From an uncultured Lutibacter sp. (GTDB lineage: Bacteria; Bacteroidota; Bacteroidia; Flavobacteriales; Flavobacteriaceae): a stretch of 64,000 nt of DNA. The stretch lies in assembly GCF_947493565.1 (NCBI RefSeq), contig NZ_CANLRG010000002.1:310001-374000 (forward strand), written 5' to 3'. A program made the translations under genes and the position numbers. This document shows, one piece after another, positions 8,794 through 17,552 of this stretch. Under the pieces are notes generated by a model. The model was given only the letters and a program-made list of their open reading frames with translations, was not told the DNA's origin and made no database searches. Position 1 is the first letter of the stretch, and each line of letters starts with the position of its first letter.

Positions 8794-10143
8794 ATGAGTT
8801 TAATACTAATAAAAAATGCCCAAATAGTAAATGAAGGTGAGGTAATAGAAGGAGATGTACTAATTGATGGAGAGTATATTGTAGATATTGATACTTCTAT
8901 AAGTTCAAAATCTTCTGATACAATTGTTATTGATGCGGAAGGAAAGTATTTAATTCCTGGAGCAATTGATGATCAAGTCCATTTTAGAGAACCTGGGCTT
9001 ACACATAAAGCAACAATAGAAACCGAAAGTAAAGCTGCTGTTGCAGGAGGTATTACATCGTTTATTGAAATGCCAAATACAGTTCCACAAGCAACAACAC
9101 AAAAATTATTAGAAGATAAATTTAAAATTGCTGCCAATTCATCTTATGCAAACTATTCCTTTATGTTTGGAGGAACAAATGATAATTTGGAAGAATTATT
9201 AAAAACTAATCCTTCAAATGTAGCTGGAATCAAATTATTTTTAGGTTCATCAACAGGAAATATGTTAGTTGACAATGAAGAAGTTTTAGAAAAAATATTT
9301 TCTTCAACTAAAATGTTAATTGCTGTTCATTGTGAAGATGAAGCTACAATACAACATAATTTAGAAGCCTATTTAAAAGAATACGGAGATGATATTCCAG
9401 TTGAGTTGCACCCTAAAATCAGAAGTGAAGAAGCGTGTTATTTATCATCATCAAAAGCAATTAAATTAGCTAAAAAAACAGGAGCGCGTTTACATATTTT
9501 TCATGTGTCAACTGCCAAAGAAACAGAGTTGTTCACTAATAAAATTCCATTAGAAAAAAAACAAATTACTGCTGAAGTTTGTGTGCATCATTTATGGTTT
9601 GATGAAGCCGATTATAAAACCAAAGGGACTCATATTAAATGGAATCCTGCAGTCAAAACAGAAAAAGATAAAGAAGGACTATGGAAAGCATTATTGGATG
9701 ATAGAATTGACGTGCTTGCTACCGACCATGCGCCGCACACTAAAGAAGAAAAATTACAAGTTTATACCAAAGCTCCAAGCGGCGGCCCACTAGTGCAACA
9801 TGCGTTACCTGCGTTGTTTACTGCGTTTAGACAAGGAAAAATATCAGTTGAAAAAATAGTCGAAAAATTTTGCCATAATCCAGCTAAAATTTTCAAAATT
9901 GAAAAAAGAGGTTTCATAAAAAAAGGGTATTATGCTGATTTGGTTTTAGTGGATCCAGCTTCGCCTTGGACAGTTACTAAACAAAATATTTTATACAAGT
10001 GCGGCTGGTCTCCTTTTGAAGGAACTACATTTTATTCAAAAATAACACACACTTTTGTAAATGGTTCTTTAGTTTATGAAAATGGAGTTTTTCACAATAA
10101 TTTAAAAGGTAAGAGGTTATTATTTAATAGAACTCATGAATAA
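8794..10143 (+). CDS. Dihydroorotase-like amidohydrolase (QxH variant)
   Basis: 449 residues of the dihydroorotase/allantoinase amidohydrolase family. Expected role: reversible cyclisation of carbamoyl-aspartate to dihydroorotate in pyrimidine synthesis. Visible ligand motifs: DDQVHFREPG at 59-68, GIKLFLGSSTG (candidate carboxylated Lys), AVHCEDE, IFHVSTAKE and LATDHAPHT (catalytic Asp). The first His of the usual HxH metal motif is Gln61 here, while the other ligands are present. It may be a true dihydroorotase with an altered site, a non-catalytic paralogue, or act on another cyclic amide. In an operon with the upstream glycosyltransferase; it overlaps the next gene by 8 bp. Confidence 0.85.
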   Translation: MSLILIKNAQIVNEGEVIEGDVLIDGEYIVDIDTSISSKSSDTIVIDAEGKYLIPGAIDDQVHFREPGLTHKATIETESKAAVAGGITSFIEMPNTVPQATTQKLLEDKFKIAANSSYANYSFMFGGTNDNLEELLKTNPSNVAGIKLFLGSSTGNMLVDNEEVLEKIFSSTKMLIAVHCEDEATIQHNLEAYLKEYGDDIPVELHPKIRSEEACYLSSSKAIKLAKKTGARLHIFHVSTAKETELFTNKIPLEKKQITAEVCVHHLWFDEADYKTKGTHIKWNPAVKTEKDKEGLWKALLDDRIDVLATDHAPHTKEEKLQVYTKAPSGGPLVQHALPALFTAFRQGKISVEKIVEKFCHNPAKIFKIEKRGFIKKGYYADLVLVDPASPWTVTKQNILYKCGWSPFEGTTFYSKITHTFVNGSLVYENGVFHNNLKGKRLLFNRTHE

Positions 10144-10555
10144 ACTACTATACATAATAATTTTAAGCTTTCTACTTGTAGCTTGCACAAGTAATACCAT
10201 TATAGAGAAGCCTGATAATTTAATTCCAAAAGATAAAATGGTTGACTTAATGACCGATTTATTATTGGCTACTGGAGCTAGAAATATTAAAAATATTAAT
10301 GAAGAACGTAAAGTAAATTACTTTCCCTTAGTTTTTGAAAAATATAATATTGATAGTACACAGTTTAAAGAAAGTAATTTTTATTATACCTCTAAAATTG
10401 ATGATTATGATATCATGTTAAAAGAGGTAGAAAGAAGGCTCAAAAAACTAAAGTCGGAGTTTGATAAAGAACGAGAAAAACAAGATTCTATTACCAACTA
10501 CAAAGGAATTTTAATCGAAGATGAAATAAAAAATAATAGAAGAGAAATTGATTAG
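10136..10555 (+). CDS. DUF4296 family lipoprotein
   Basis: 139 residues. The signal peptide ends LLVAC with the lipidated Cys at 17. The following segment DNLIPKDKMVDLMTDLLLATGAR is the hallmark of the DUF4296 family, and the C-terminal third is charged and probably helical or coiled coil (ERRLKKLKSEFDKEREK). Function unknown. The ATG overlaps the end of the dihydroorotase-like gene by 8 bp, indicating translational coupling. Its stop is immediately adjacent to the stop of the convergent reductase gene. Confidence 0.82.
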   Translation: MNKLLYIIILSFLLVACTSNTIIEKPDNLIPKDKMVDLMTDLLLATGARNIKNINEERKVNYFPLVFEKYNIDSTQFKESNFYYTSKIDDYDIMLKEVERRLKKLKSEFDKEREKQDSITNYKGILIEDEIKNNRREID

Positions 10556-11557
10556 TTATTTTTTATAAAGCATACAAATAGTTTTAATTGTTTGTTCTAT
10601 AGGTGTAAAACTATAATTTAACTGTTGTATTATTTTTTCTGAAGAATAATAATGTTTATTATGAATTGATTTTGCAGAGTTTTTTGTTAGTATTGGTGCT
10701 TTTCCCGAAAAAAAAGAAATAAAACGGCCGACTCTCCAACCAATTTCACTCATAAATTTGCTAACTTTAATTGTTGGAGGCTTTTTTTGAAAGTTTTTAG
10801 AAATTTCTAAAAATACATCTTTAAAACTTCTGTTTTCAGAAACTACAATAAAACGCTCATTTTTTATAGTACTCTCCATTAATTGAATCATAATTTCAAC
10901 AACATCTTTTACTGAAACATAACCAGTAACCCCTGTTGAATAAAAAGGAAGCCCTTTGTAAATTTTAGTAAACATTTGTCCAGATCCTTGATGCCAAAAA
11001 CCAGCGCCTAAAATAACTCCAGGATTCACAATTACCATATCAATTCCCTCCTGAGAAGCTCTCCAAATTTCCATTTCAGCACCATATTTGGTAATGGCAT
11101 ATCCGTAATTATTTTTTTCAATATTCCATTCGCAAGTTTCATCAATAGGTTTAAAGTTTAAATTTTTTTCAAGAGTAGCAATTGAACTTACAAAACACAA
11201 TTTATCAATTTTATTTGCAATGCATAAATTAACAATATTAGATGTACCTTCAATATTAATTTTACGCATTGTACGATAGTCTTTTGGATTAAATGATATC
11301 ATTGCAGCGGCATGATATACTTTTTTAACATTATTAAAAGCTAATTCTAACGAGTAAACATCAGTAATATCGGCTTCAACCCATTCAATTTTATTAAAAA
11401 GAGGCTCAAAATCTTTAGAGTAATAACTAAAAACGTTCTTTACAGCATTCAAATTGCTGGTATTTCTATAAATAGCTTTAATTGAATCATGTTTTAAAGA
11501 AAGATGATACAATAAATGCGAGCCTACTAAACCTGTTCCTCCGGTAACTAAAATCAT
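10556..11557 (-). CDS. NAD(P)-dependent epimerase/reductase (extended SDR)
   Basis: 333 residues of the extended short-chain dehydrogenase family, closest in style to dihydroflavonol-reductase-like epimerases. The nucleotide-binding motif TGGTGLVGSHLL is at residues 5-16, the active site Ser is in CFVSSIATLE near 125, and the catalytic YxxxK is in YAITKYGAE near 155. Substrate unknown; such proteins act on nucleotide sugars, sterol-like ketones or aldehydes. It is a single gene, convergent with DUF4296 and divergent from tyrS. A degenerate -7-like TACTTTCG lies just before the ATG. Confidence 0.8.
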   Translation of the reverse strand: MILVTGGTGLVGSHLLYHLSLKHDSIKAIYRNTSNLNAVKNVFSYYSKDFEPLFNKIEWVEADITDVYSLELAFNNVKKVYHAAAMISFNPKDYRTMRKINIEGTSNIVNLCIANKIDKLCFVSSIATLEKNLNFKPIDETCEWNIEKNNYGYAITKYGAEMEIWRASQEGIDMVIVNPGVILGAGFWHQGSGQMFTKIYKGLPFYSTGVTGYVSVKDVVEIMIQLMESTIKNERFIVVSENRSFKDVFLEISKNFQKKPPTIKVSKFMSEIGWRVGRFISFFSGKAPILTKNSAKSIHNKHYYSSEKIIQQLNYSFTPIEQTIKTICMLYKK

Positions 11558-11611
11558 AAAACGAAAGTAATAAAAATGATGGTTTAAAGTAATTTCTACA
11601 AAGTAAAATTT

Positions 11612-11619
11612 TATCTTTG
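11612..11619 (+). promoter_or_regulatory. tyrS -7 promoter element
   Basis: TATCTTTG, a perfect TAnnTTTG, ends 21 bp before the ATG at 11641. It decides the start: the in-frame TTG at 11617 overlaps this box and would lie upstream of or at the transcription start, so ATG 11641 is preferred. Confidence 0.65.
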
Positions 11620-11640
11620 CTGAAATTTAAAATTTTTAAA

Positions 11641-12927
11641 ATGAATTTTGTTGAAGAACTACGTTGGAGAGGTATGTTGCATGACATTATGCCTGATACG
11701 GAAGAGTATTTATTAAAAAATAAAACAAGAGGTTATATTGGTTTTGATCCAACTGCAGACTCATTGCATATTGGAAGTTTAGTGCCAATTATTATTTTAA
11801 TGCATTTTCAAAAAGCGGGTCATTATCCAATTGCTTTAGTTGGTGGTGCTACGGGAATGGTTGGAGATCCTTCAGGGAAGTCTGATGAACGTAATTTATT
11901 AGATGAAGAAACCCTAAACAAAAATGTAGCTGGCGTAAAAAGTCAACTAGCACGTTTTTTAGATTTTAACAGTGCTTCAGAAAACGGAGCAGAACTGGTA
12001 AATAATTACGATTGGATGAAAGAAATTTCTCTAATAGATTTTGTACGTGATGTTGGTAAGCACATTACTGTAAACTATATGATGGCTAAAGATTCAGTAA
12101 AAAAACGTTTTGCCCCTGATTCTGAAACAGGAATGAGTTTTACAGAATTTACCTATCAACTATTTCAAGGATACGATTTTTATCATTTGTACAAAGAAAA
12201 AAATTGTATGCTTCAAATGGGAGGTTCAGACCAATGGGGAAATATTACTACTGGAACGGAATTGATTAGAAGAAAAGCTCAAGGTAAAGCATACGCCCTT
12301 ACTTGTAAATTAATAACTAAAGCTGATGGTACCAAATTTGGTAAAACTGCGGGTGGAAATGTTTGGCTAGACGCCAATAGAACTTCGCCTTATAAATATT
12401 ACCAATACTGGTTAAATTCATCTGATGAAGATGCGGAAAACTATATAAAAATATTTACGTTTTTAGATAAAGAAACTATTGAAAAATTAATTGAAGAACA
12501 CAAACAAGCACCACATTTACGTATTTTACAAAAAACAATAGGTAAAGAGGTTACCATTATGACCCATGGTGAAGAAGCTTATGAGAACGCAATTAAAGCT
12601 TCAAATATTTTATTTGGAAAATCAACTGCTGAAGATTTAAAAAGTTTAGATGAACAAACCTTTTTAGATGTTTTTGATGGGGTGCCACAAGCAGAAGTTA
12701 AACGTTCTGTAATTGACAATGGTTTAGAAATTGTTCCAGCTTTTGCTGAAAATGGATTTTTAAAATCTAATGGAGAGGTTAGAAGAGCTTTAAAGGAAAA
12801 TTCAATTTCAGTAAATAAAGAAAAAGTAATTGAAGATTTTGTAATTACACCATCAGATTTAATTGCTGATAAGTTTGTGTTGTTACAACGTGGTAAAAAA
12901 AGCTATTTTTTATTAAGAGTAGTTTAA
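11641..12927 (+). CDS. tyrS: Tyrosyl-tRNA synthetase
   Basis: Class I aminoacyl-tRNA synthetase charging tRNA-Tyr. 428 residues from ATG 11641 ([11 protein letters not shown]). Signature motifs: HIGS at 43-46, the Tyr-binding YQLFQGYDF and [10 protein letters not shown], the KMSKS equivalent KFGKT, and a C-terminal S4 RNA-binding domain ([13 protein letters not shown]). Length and domains are those of the bacterial TyrS. An upstream in-frame TTG at 11617 was rejected because it lies inside the promoter box. Transcription ends at the GC-rich hairpin 12944-12976. Confidence 0.98.
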   Translation: MNFVEELRWRGMLHDIMPDTEEYLLKNKTRGYIGFDPTADSLHIGSLVPIIILMHFQKAGHYPIALVGGATGMVGDPSGKSDERNLLDEETLNKNVAGVKSQLARFLDFNSASENGAELVNNYDWMKEISLIDFVRDVGKHITVNYMMAKDSVKKRFAPDSETGMSFTEFTYQLFQGYDFYHLYKEKNCMLQMGGSDQWGNITTGTELIRRKAQGKAYALTCKLITKADGTKFGKTAGGNVWLDANRTSPYKYYQYWLNSSDEDAENYIKIFTFLDKETIEKLIEEHKQAPHLRILQKTIGKEVTIMTHGEEAYENAIKASNILFGKSTAEDLKSLDEQTFLDVFDGVPQAEVKRSVIDNGLEIVPAFAENGFLKSNGEVRRALKENSISVNKEKVIEDFVITPSDLIADKFVLLQRGKKSYFLLRVV

Positions 12928-12943
12928 TTTTGACTAAAATCAT

Positions 12944-12976
12944 AAAAAAAGGTCGCATTTAATGCGACCTTTTTTT
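12944..12976. terminator. Bidirectional terminator, tyrS / LuxE-like gene
   Basis: Stem GGTCGCAT / ATGCGACC with a short TTA-type loop, preceded by seven A and followed by seven T, so active in either direction between the two convergent genes. Confidence 0.88.
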
Positions 12977-13952
12977 ATAACACTAATAAATTACATCCTC
13001 TAATATCTGAATGGTCGAAACGACCCAATACTTCAAAGGTATTATTAGGATAAACTTTGCCTAAATCTTGTGTGGCAATAAAAGAACAAGAGTTGATATT
13101 TGCCAGATCAATGATATTTAGCCCACCAGATTTGCCTTTGGGTAAAATTGTAAGAGGGTCTTCTGTGTCACGTGTTAAAACTTTCATCCAAGGTGGACAT
13201 TCAAAAATTCCATTTCCTTTAGAATAAGCTTGGCTTAATAATTCTGTCATTCCATATTCAGAATGAATTTTTTCTACACCAAATCCTTTTTGTAAAATGT
13301 AATGAAGCTCTTCTCTAATGAGTTCTTTTCGTTTACCTTTCATTCCACCTGTTTCCATTACAACGGTATTTTTTAGGTTAAATTGGTATTTTTCAATTAA
13401 ATCTAACAAAGCAAAAGACACTCCTATAAGTAAAACTTTATCATTATTTTGGTCTAATTTTTTAAGATTTTCACTCAATTCATCTAAATTATTTAAAAAG
13501 AAACCACTTTTTGGATTGTTTGATTTTTGGATAAAATCATTAACCATATAAATTAATGATGACCCTTTACGCTCTAAATAAGAAGGCAATAATGCTAAAA
13601 CAGTATACGCTTCTATTTTTCCATAAAAATATTCAAAACCTTTTCTAAAACTTTTTTCATAAACAGCCAAGTCAGTAACAAAATGCTTACTTTGATTATT
13701 ACCTGTGGTTCCACTACTTAAAAAAACTTGTTGTTCTTTTTTAGAAGAAGAAACTACTTGATGAGTTTTAAAAAACTGAATGGGTAAAAAAGGTATTTGT
13801 TCAATTTTTTGAATGGAATTTACATTTATATTTAAAAGGTTAATAAAGTTTTTATATACGGTATTATAACTAGCTTGAAATTTAAAAATTTCAAGAGCAA
13901 TCTCATTAAATTCGGTAGCAGTATGTAACTTAAATAGCGTATTTCTTTTCAT
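12975..13952 (-). CDS. LuxE/PaaK-like acyl-protein synthetase
   Basis: 325 residues of the ANL-related LuxE family, which activates acyl groups with ATP and passes them to a protein thiol or CoA. Key stretches: EQIPFLPIQFFKTHQV, the phosphate-binding loop FLSSGTTGNNQSKH near residue 80, and EYGMTELLSQAYSKG. Flavobacterial members are commonly annotated acyl transferase; the physiological substrate is not known. I place the start at ATG 13952 (MKRNTLFKLHTATEF). An in-frame TTG 42 bp upstream would add a stretch that overlaps the promoter box at 13971-13978. No partner reductase or luciferase gene is nearby. Confidence 0.78.
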   Translation of the reverse strand: MKRNTLFKLHTATEFNEIALEIFKFQASYNTVYKNFINLLNINVNSIQKIEQIPFLPIQFFKTHQVVSSSKKEQQVFLSSGTTGNNQSKHFVTDLAVYEKSFRKGFEYFYGKIEAYTVLALLPSYLERKGSSLIYMVNDFIQKSNNPKSGFFLNNLDELSENLKKLDQNNDKVLLIGVSFALLDLIEKYQFNLKNTVVMETGGMKGKRKELIREELHYILQKGFGVEKIHSEYGMTELLSQAYSKGNGIFECPPWMKVLTRDTEDPLTILPKGKSGGLNIIDLANINSCSFIATQDLGKVYPNNTFEVLGRFDHSDIRGCNLLVL

Positions 13953-13970
13953 AAAAATTGGGAAACAACA

Positions 13971-13978
13971 CAAAAGTA
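13971..13978 (-). promoter_or_regulatory. -7 promoter element of the LuxE-like gene
   Basis: TACTTTTG on the minus strand, 18 bp before ATG 13952. It supports that start over the upstream TTG at 13994. Confidence 0.55.
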
Positions 13979-14040
13979 ATGTAAATTTACGCAACCTATT
14001 ATCTTTTTAGGCATCTAATTAACAATTAAAACGCTAGCTT

Positions 14041-14577
14041 TTGGGGTTGAATAAACTCATAAAACAATGTGCAAATAATGATAGAAAGGCACAAAAAGAG
14101 ATTTATCAGCTTTTTGCGGGTAAGTTATTCTCAATATGCCTTAAATATTCAAAAAACAAACAAGAAGCTCAAGACAATTTTCAAGATGGTTTTGTTACCA
14201 TTTTCAATAAAATTGGGCAGTTTAATTTTGAAGGTTCATTTGAAGGTTGGTTAAAGCGCGTTATGGTAAATACAGTTTTATTAAAGTATCGTAAAAAAAC
14301 TGTATTAAATATTGTTACTGAAGAGGTTCCTGATGAGGTGATTGTTGACATTGATGATGATGAAATTTCTTTAGATTTTTTATTGAATCTCATAAAAGAA
14401 TTACCCGATAGATACAGAATGGTTTTTAACCTTTATGTATTAGACGGATTTTCACATAAAGAGATTGCAGAAATGTTGCAAATTGCTGAAGGTACATCAA
14501 AATCTAATTTAGCCAGAGCAAGAGCCATTTTAAAACAAAAAATTGAAATTTATCAAAATGGACAACAGTCTATTTAA
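14041..14577 (+). CDS. ECF-type RNA polymerase sigma factor
   Basis: 178 residues with sigma region 2 (YQLFAGKLFSICLKYSKN, then DNFQDGFVTIFNKI and FEGWLKRVMVN) and region 4 (LPDRYRMVFNLYVLDGFSH, KEIAEMLQIAEGTSKS helix-turn-helix). Directs RNA polymerase to a small regulon in response to an envelope signal. The start is TTG at 14041; the reading frame has no ATG before the conserved region. It is followed after 12 bp by a gene with an anti-sigma-like N-terminus and a C-terminal barrel-like domain, so the pair probably forms one regulatory unit. Confidence 0.9.
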   Translation: MGLNKLIKQCANNDRKAQKEIYQLFAGKLFSICLKYSKNKQEAQDNFQDGFVTIFNKIGQFNFEGSFEGWLKRVMVNTVLLKYRKKTVLNIVTEEVPDEVIVDIDDDEISLDFLLNLIKELPDRYRMVFNLYVLDGFSHKEIAEMLQIAEGTSKSNLARARAILKQKIEIYQNGQQSI

Positions 14578-14589
14578 TAAAAGATAGTA

Positions 14590-15813
14590 GTGAGAGATTA
14601 TAAAAATATTGATAGGTTATTCCAAGAGAATTTAAAGGACTTTGAGGTGTTTCCACCAAATAAAGCTTGGGATGCTATTGAAAAAAAATTAGTACCTATA
14701 CCTAAAAGACGCAAAGTACCTTTTTGGGTTAAAATTTCAAGCGTAGCAGCGTTATTAATATTGTTTTTTAGTATTGGAACCATTTACTTTATTCCTAAAA
14801 ATACACTTACCAATAGGATTCTTCAAAATAAAAATAATCCAAATGATTCTTTAGAAAGTAATACTACTAAAAAAGAGGTATTAGTAACTGAGAAAAAAGA
14901 AACTAAAGTTATACCGCTTAGAAATTCTCTTTCAGAAAAACAAGAAGTATTACAAGAAACTACCTTATCTAATAATATTGATAGTCATACATCTAGTAAA
15001 GCTGAAAATTCATTAAAAGAAAAAAACTCTTCAACAAAGTCTTTATTAGCTGATTTAGACAATATTTCGGATAAAAGTACAACTTCAACTAAAAACAATA
15101 ATCTAAAAAAGGAAGTTATAGATAGTAGATTTTCGGTAGCAACTATTTATGCACCAATTTATATAAATTCATTTGGAGATGGCTCTGGAGTAGATGCTCA
15201 ATTTAGTGAAAACCCTACATCTGGGAGCTCTTCATACTCATATGGTGTTAAATTTGCATATCAATTAACAGATAAATTTAGCTTACAATCAGGGGTTAAT
15301 ATGATTAACCTTGGGTATAAAACAAGTAATATATACATTACACCTGGAGTGTCTGTTGTTGGTTTTTCACATTTGTCATCAAATCCAGTTTTAAGTAGAT
15401 CTGCAAATGTAGCTACTTCAAAAGAAAGTAACGTAGATTTAGAAGATCCAAATAAAGGAAGCTTAAATCAAGTTTTTGGATATATAGAAATTCCAGTTGA
15501 AATAAAATACAATATCACTGATGGAAAATTCGGGGTAAACTTAGTTGGAGGATTTAGTACATTACTTTTAAATAGAGATGAAGTTTTTGTTGAAACCAAT
15601 AGCTTTTCTCAAAGCCTAGGATCCTCTAATAATTTACGTTCAGTTAATTTCAGTGGAAATATAGGCTTAGATGTAGATTATTCTATTAAGAAAAATTTAT
15701 ACATCAACATTTCTCCTATGTTTAAAGTACAAACAAATACCTTTTCTAAAAACCCTGGTAGTATTCAACCTTACTACTTAGGGGTATATACAGGATTAAA
15801 TTATAAGTTTTAG
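14590..15813 (+). CDS. Membrane-anchored anti-sigma-like protein with outer-membrane-barrel-like C-terminus
   Basis: 407 residues. Residues 1-44 are cytoplasmic, with the FEVFPPNKAWDAIEKKL motif often found in Bacteroidota anti-sigma-type proteins. One transmembrane helix spans about 47-68. A long low-complexity Ser/Thr/Asn/Lys linker follows (about 70-185). The C-terminal 215 residues look like an outer-membrane beta-barrel repeat domain (YGVKFAYQLTDKFSLQSGV, EIPVEIKYNI) ending in an aromatic residue (GLNYKF). The GTG start at 14590 lies 12 bp after the sigma factor. Inference: it restrains the sigma factor and senses the envelope. Confidence 0.72.
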   Translation: MRDYKNIDRLFQENLKDFEVFPPNKAWDAIEKKLVPIPKRRKVPFWVKISSVAALLILFFSIGTIYFIPKNTLTNRILQNKNNPNDSLESNTTKKEVLVTEKKETKVIPLRNSLSEKQEVLQETTLSNNIDSHTSSKAENSLKEKNSSTKSLLADLDNISDKSTTSTKNNNLKKEVIDSRFSVATIYAPIYINSFGDGSGVDAQFSENPTSGSSSYSYGVKFAYQLTDKFSLQSGVNMINLGYKTSNIYITPGVSVVGFSHLSSNPVLSRSANVATSKESNVDLEDPNKGSLNQVFGYIEIPVEIKYNITDGKFGVNLVGGFSTLLLNRDEVFVETNSFSQSLGSSNNLRSVNFSGNIGLDVDYSIKKNLYINISPMFKVQTNTFSKNPGSIQPYYLGVYTGLNYKF

Positions 15814-15855
15814 TTGGTTTATTATTTGGTTGGTTACCAAATATTGAATGAAGAG

Positions 15856-15885
15856 AGCCATTTCAATTTTGAAATGGCTTTACTT
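15856..15885 (+). terminator. Terminator after sigma/anti-sigma pair
   Basis: Stem AGCCATTTC / GAAATGGCT with a small AT loop followed by TTTACTTTTAT. Confidence 0.75.
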
Positions 15886-15905
15886 TTATAAACACTTTTT
15901 ATTTG

Positions 15906-15913
15906 TAGATTTG
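15906..15913 (+). promoter_or_regulatory. -7 promoter element of the aldehyde dehydrogenase gene
   Basis: TAGATTTG, matching TAnnTTTG, 33 bp before ATG 15947. No standard -33 TTG is evident. Confidence 0.5.
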
Positions 15914-15946
15914 TAATAAATCAATTATTTAAATTTAATCCAATTT

Positions 15947-17500
15947 ATGGAAATTTTAACAATACATAAAACAATAGAAAACGCTCTTGAAAAATTGGGA
16001 GTAAAAGAAGTTAATCAAGGAACTTCAACAGGAAATAATTTCTTTGGTAATGGGCAAATTATTGAGTCTTATTCACCAGTTGATGGAAAGCTAATAGGTA
16101 AAGTTATCACCACCACCAAAGAAGATTATGAAAATGTGATGGAAAGTGCTCAAAGTGCATTTAAAAGTTGGAGGTTAGTACCAGCTCCTCAACGAGGAGA
16201 AATAGTTCGTCAATTTGGAAATAAGCTTCGCGAGTTGAAACAACCTTTAGGTGAGTTGGTTTCTTATGAGATGGGAAAGTCATTACAAGAGGGCTTAGGC
16301 GAAGTCCAAGAGATGATTGATATATGTGATTTTGCAGTTGGTTTGTCTCGTCAATTACATGGGTTAACCATGCACTCTGAACGCCCAGGGCATAGAATGT
16401 ACGAACAATACCATCCATTAGGAATAGTAGGCATTATTTCCGCGTTTAATTTTCCAGTAGCTGTATGGAGCTGGAACACTGCGTTAGCTTGGATTTCTGG
16501 AGATGTATGTATTTGGAAAGCTTCTGAAAAAGCTCCATTATGTAGTATTGCTTGTCAAAATATAATAGCTAATGTTTTAAAAGAAAATAATTTGCCAGAA
16601 GGTATTTCTTGTATTGTTAATGGAGATTATAAAGTTGGTGAATTTTTAACTACTGATAAAAGAATTCCATTAATTTCGGCAACAGGTTCTATTAGAATGG
16701 GGAAAATTGTTGCTAAAACTGTAGCAGAACGCTTAGGAAAATCTTTACTAGAATTAGGAGGAAACAATGCAATTATTGTAACGCCTGATGCAGATATTAA
16801 AATGACAGTAATTGGTGCTGTTTTTGGAGCTGTTGGAACAGCTGGACAACGTTGTACATCTACTCGTAGATTAATCATTCACGAATCTATATACGATAAA
16901 GTAAAAGATGCTTTAGTGGCTGCATATAAACAACTTAGAATAGGAAACCCACTTGATGAAAACAATCATGTTGGACCATTAATTGATAAAGAAGCTGTTA
17001 AAATGTATGAAAACGCCTTGATAAAAGTTGTTGAAGAAGGTGGTAAAATTTTAGTAGAAGGCGGTGTATTAAGTGGAGAAGGTTTTGAAAGTGGATGTTA
17101 TGTAAAACCTGCAATTGCAGAAGCTGAAAATCATTTTGAAATTGTTCAACATGAAACATTTGCACCGGTATTATATTTATTAAAATACTCTGGAGATGTA
17201 ACCAACGCTATTGAAATTCAAAATGGAGTTGTTCAAGGACTATCATCAGCAATTATGACTAATAATTTGCGTGAAGCAGAACAGTTTTTATCTCAGGCAG
17301 GCTCAGATTGTGGAATTGCCAATGTAAATATTGGAACTTCTGGCGCTGAAATTGGAGGTGCTTTTGGAGGAGAAAAAGAAACTGGAGGCGGAAGAGAATC
17401 TGGTTCTGATGCTTGGAAAATATATATGAGACGTCAAACAAATACCATTAATTATACTACAGAGTTGCCTTTAGCACAAGGTATAAAATTTGATTTATAA
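15947..17500 (+). CDS. Aldehyde dehydrogenase, ALDH7 / aminoadipate-semialdehyde dehydrogenase type
   Basis: Oxidises an aldehyde to its acid with NAD(P)+. 517 residues. Seen: the cofactor region IISAFNFPVAVWSWNTALAW, the Glu motif LLELGGNNAI near 268, the catalytic Cys in TAGQRCTSTRRL near 303, and FAPVLYLLKY. The combination and the C-terminus (GGAFGGEKETGGGRESGSDAWK) fit the ALDH7 (antiquitin, amaB/pcd) group, whose usual substrate is alpha-aminoadipate semialdehyde in lysine breakdown. No other lysine-catabolic gene lies alongside, so the substrate is inferred from family alone. A single gene with its own promoter and terminator. Confidence 0.88.
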   Translation: MEILTIHKTIENALEKLGVKEVNQGTSTGNNFFGNGQIIESYSPVDGKLIGKVITTTKEDYENVMESAQSAFKSWRLVPAPQRGEIVRQFGNKLRELKQPLGELVSYEMGKSLQEGLGEVQEMIDICDFAVGLSRQLHGLTMHSERPGHRMYEQYHPLGIVGIISAFNFPVAVWSWNTALAWISGDVCIWKASEKAPLCSIACQNIIANVLKENNLPEGISCIVNGDYKVGEFLTTDKRIPLISATGSIRMGKIVAKTVAERLGKSLLELGGNNAIIVTPDADIKMTVIGAVFGAVGTAGQRCTSTRRLIIHESIYDKVKDALVAAYKQLRIGNPLDENNHVGPLIDKEAVKMYENALIKVVEEGGKILVEGGVLSGEGFESGCYVKPAIAEAENHFEIVQHETFAPVLYLLKYSGDVTNAIEIQNGVVQGLSSAIMTNNLREAEQFLSQAGSDCGIANVNIGTSGAEIGGAFGGEKETGGGRESGSDAWKIYMRRQTNTINYTTELPLAQGIKFDL

Positions 17501-17523
17501 AGTGGCGATTTAATATAATTTTG

Positions 17524-17552
17524 AAAAGGCTCCTTTAAAGGAGCTTTTTTTA
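17524..17552. terminator. Bidirectional terminator, aldehyde dehydrogenase / dxs
   Basis: Stem GCTCCTT / AAGGAGC with a two-base loop, A run before and seven T after, at the junction of the two convergent genes. Confidence 0.85.

Noticed and set aside
11617-11640. Eight-codon N-terminal extension of TyrS from a TTG
   Set aside because: The TTG overlaps the TATCTTTG promoter box, and the TyrS family begins at or near [11 protein letters not shown].
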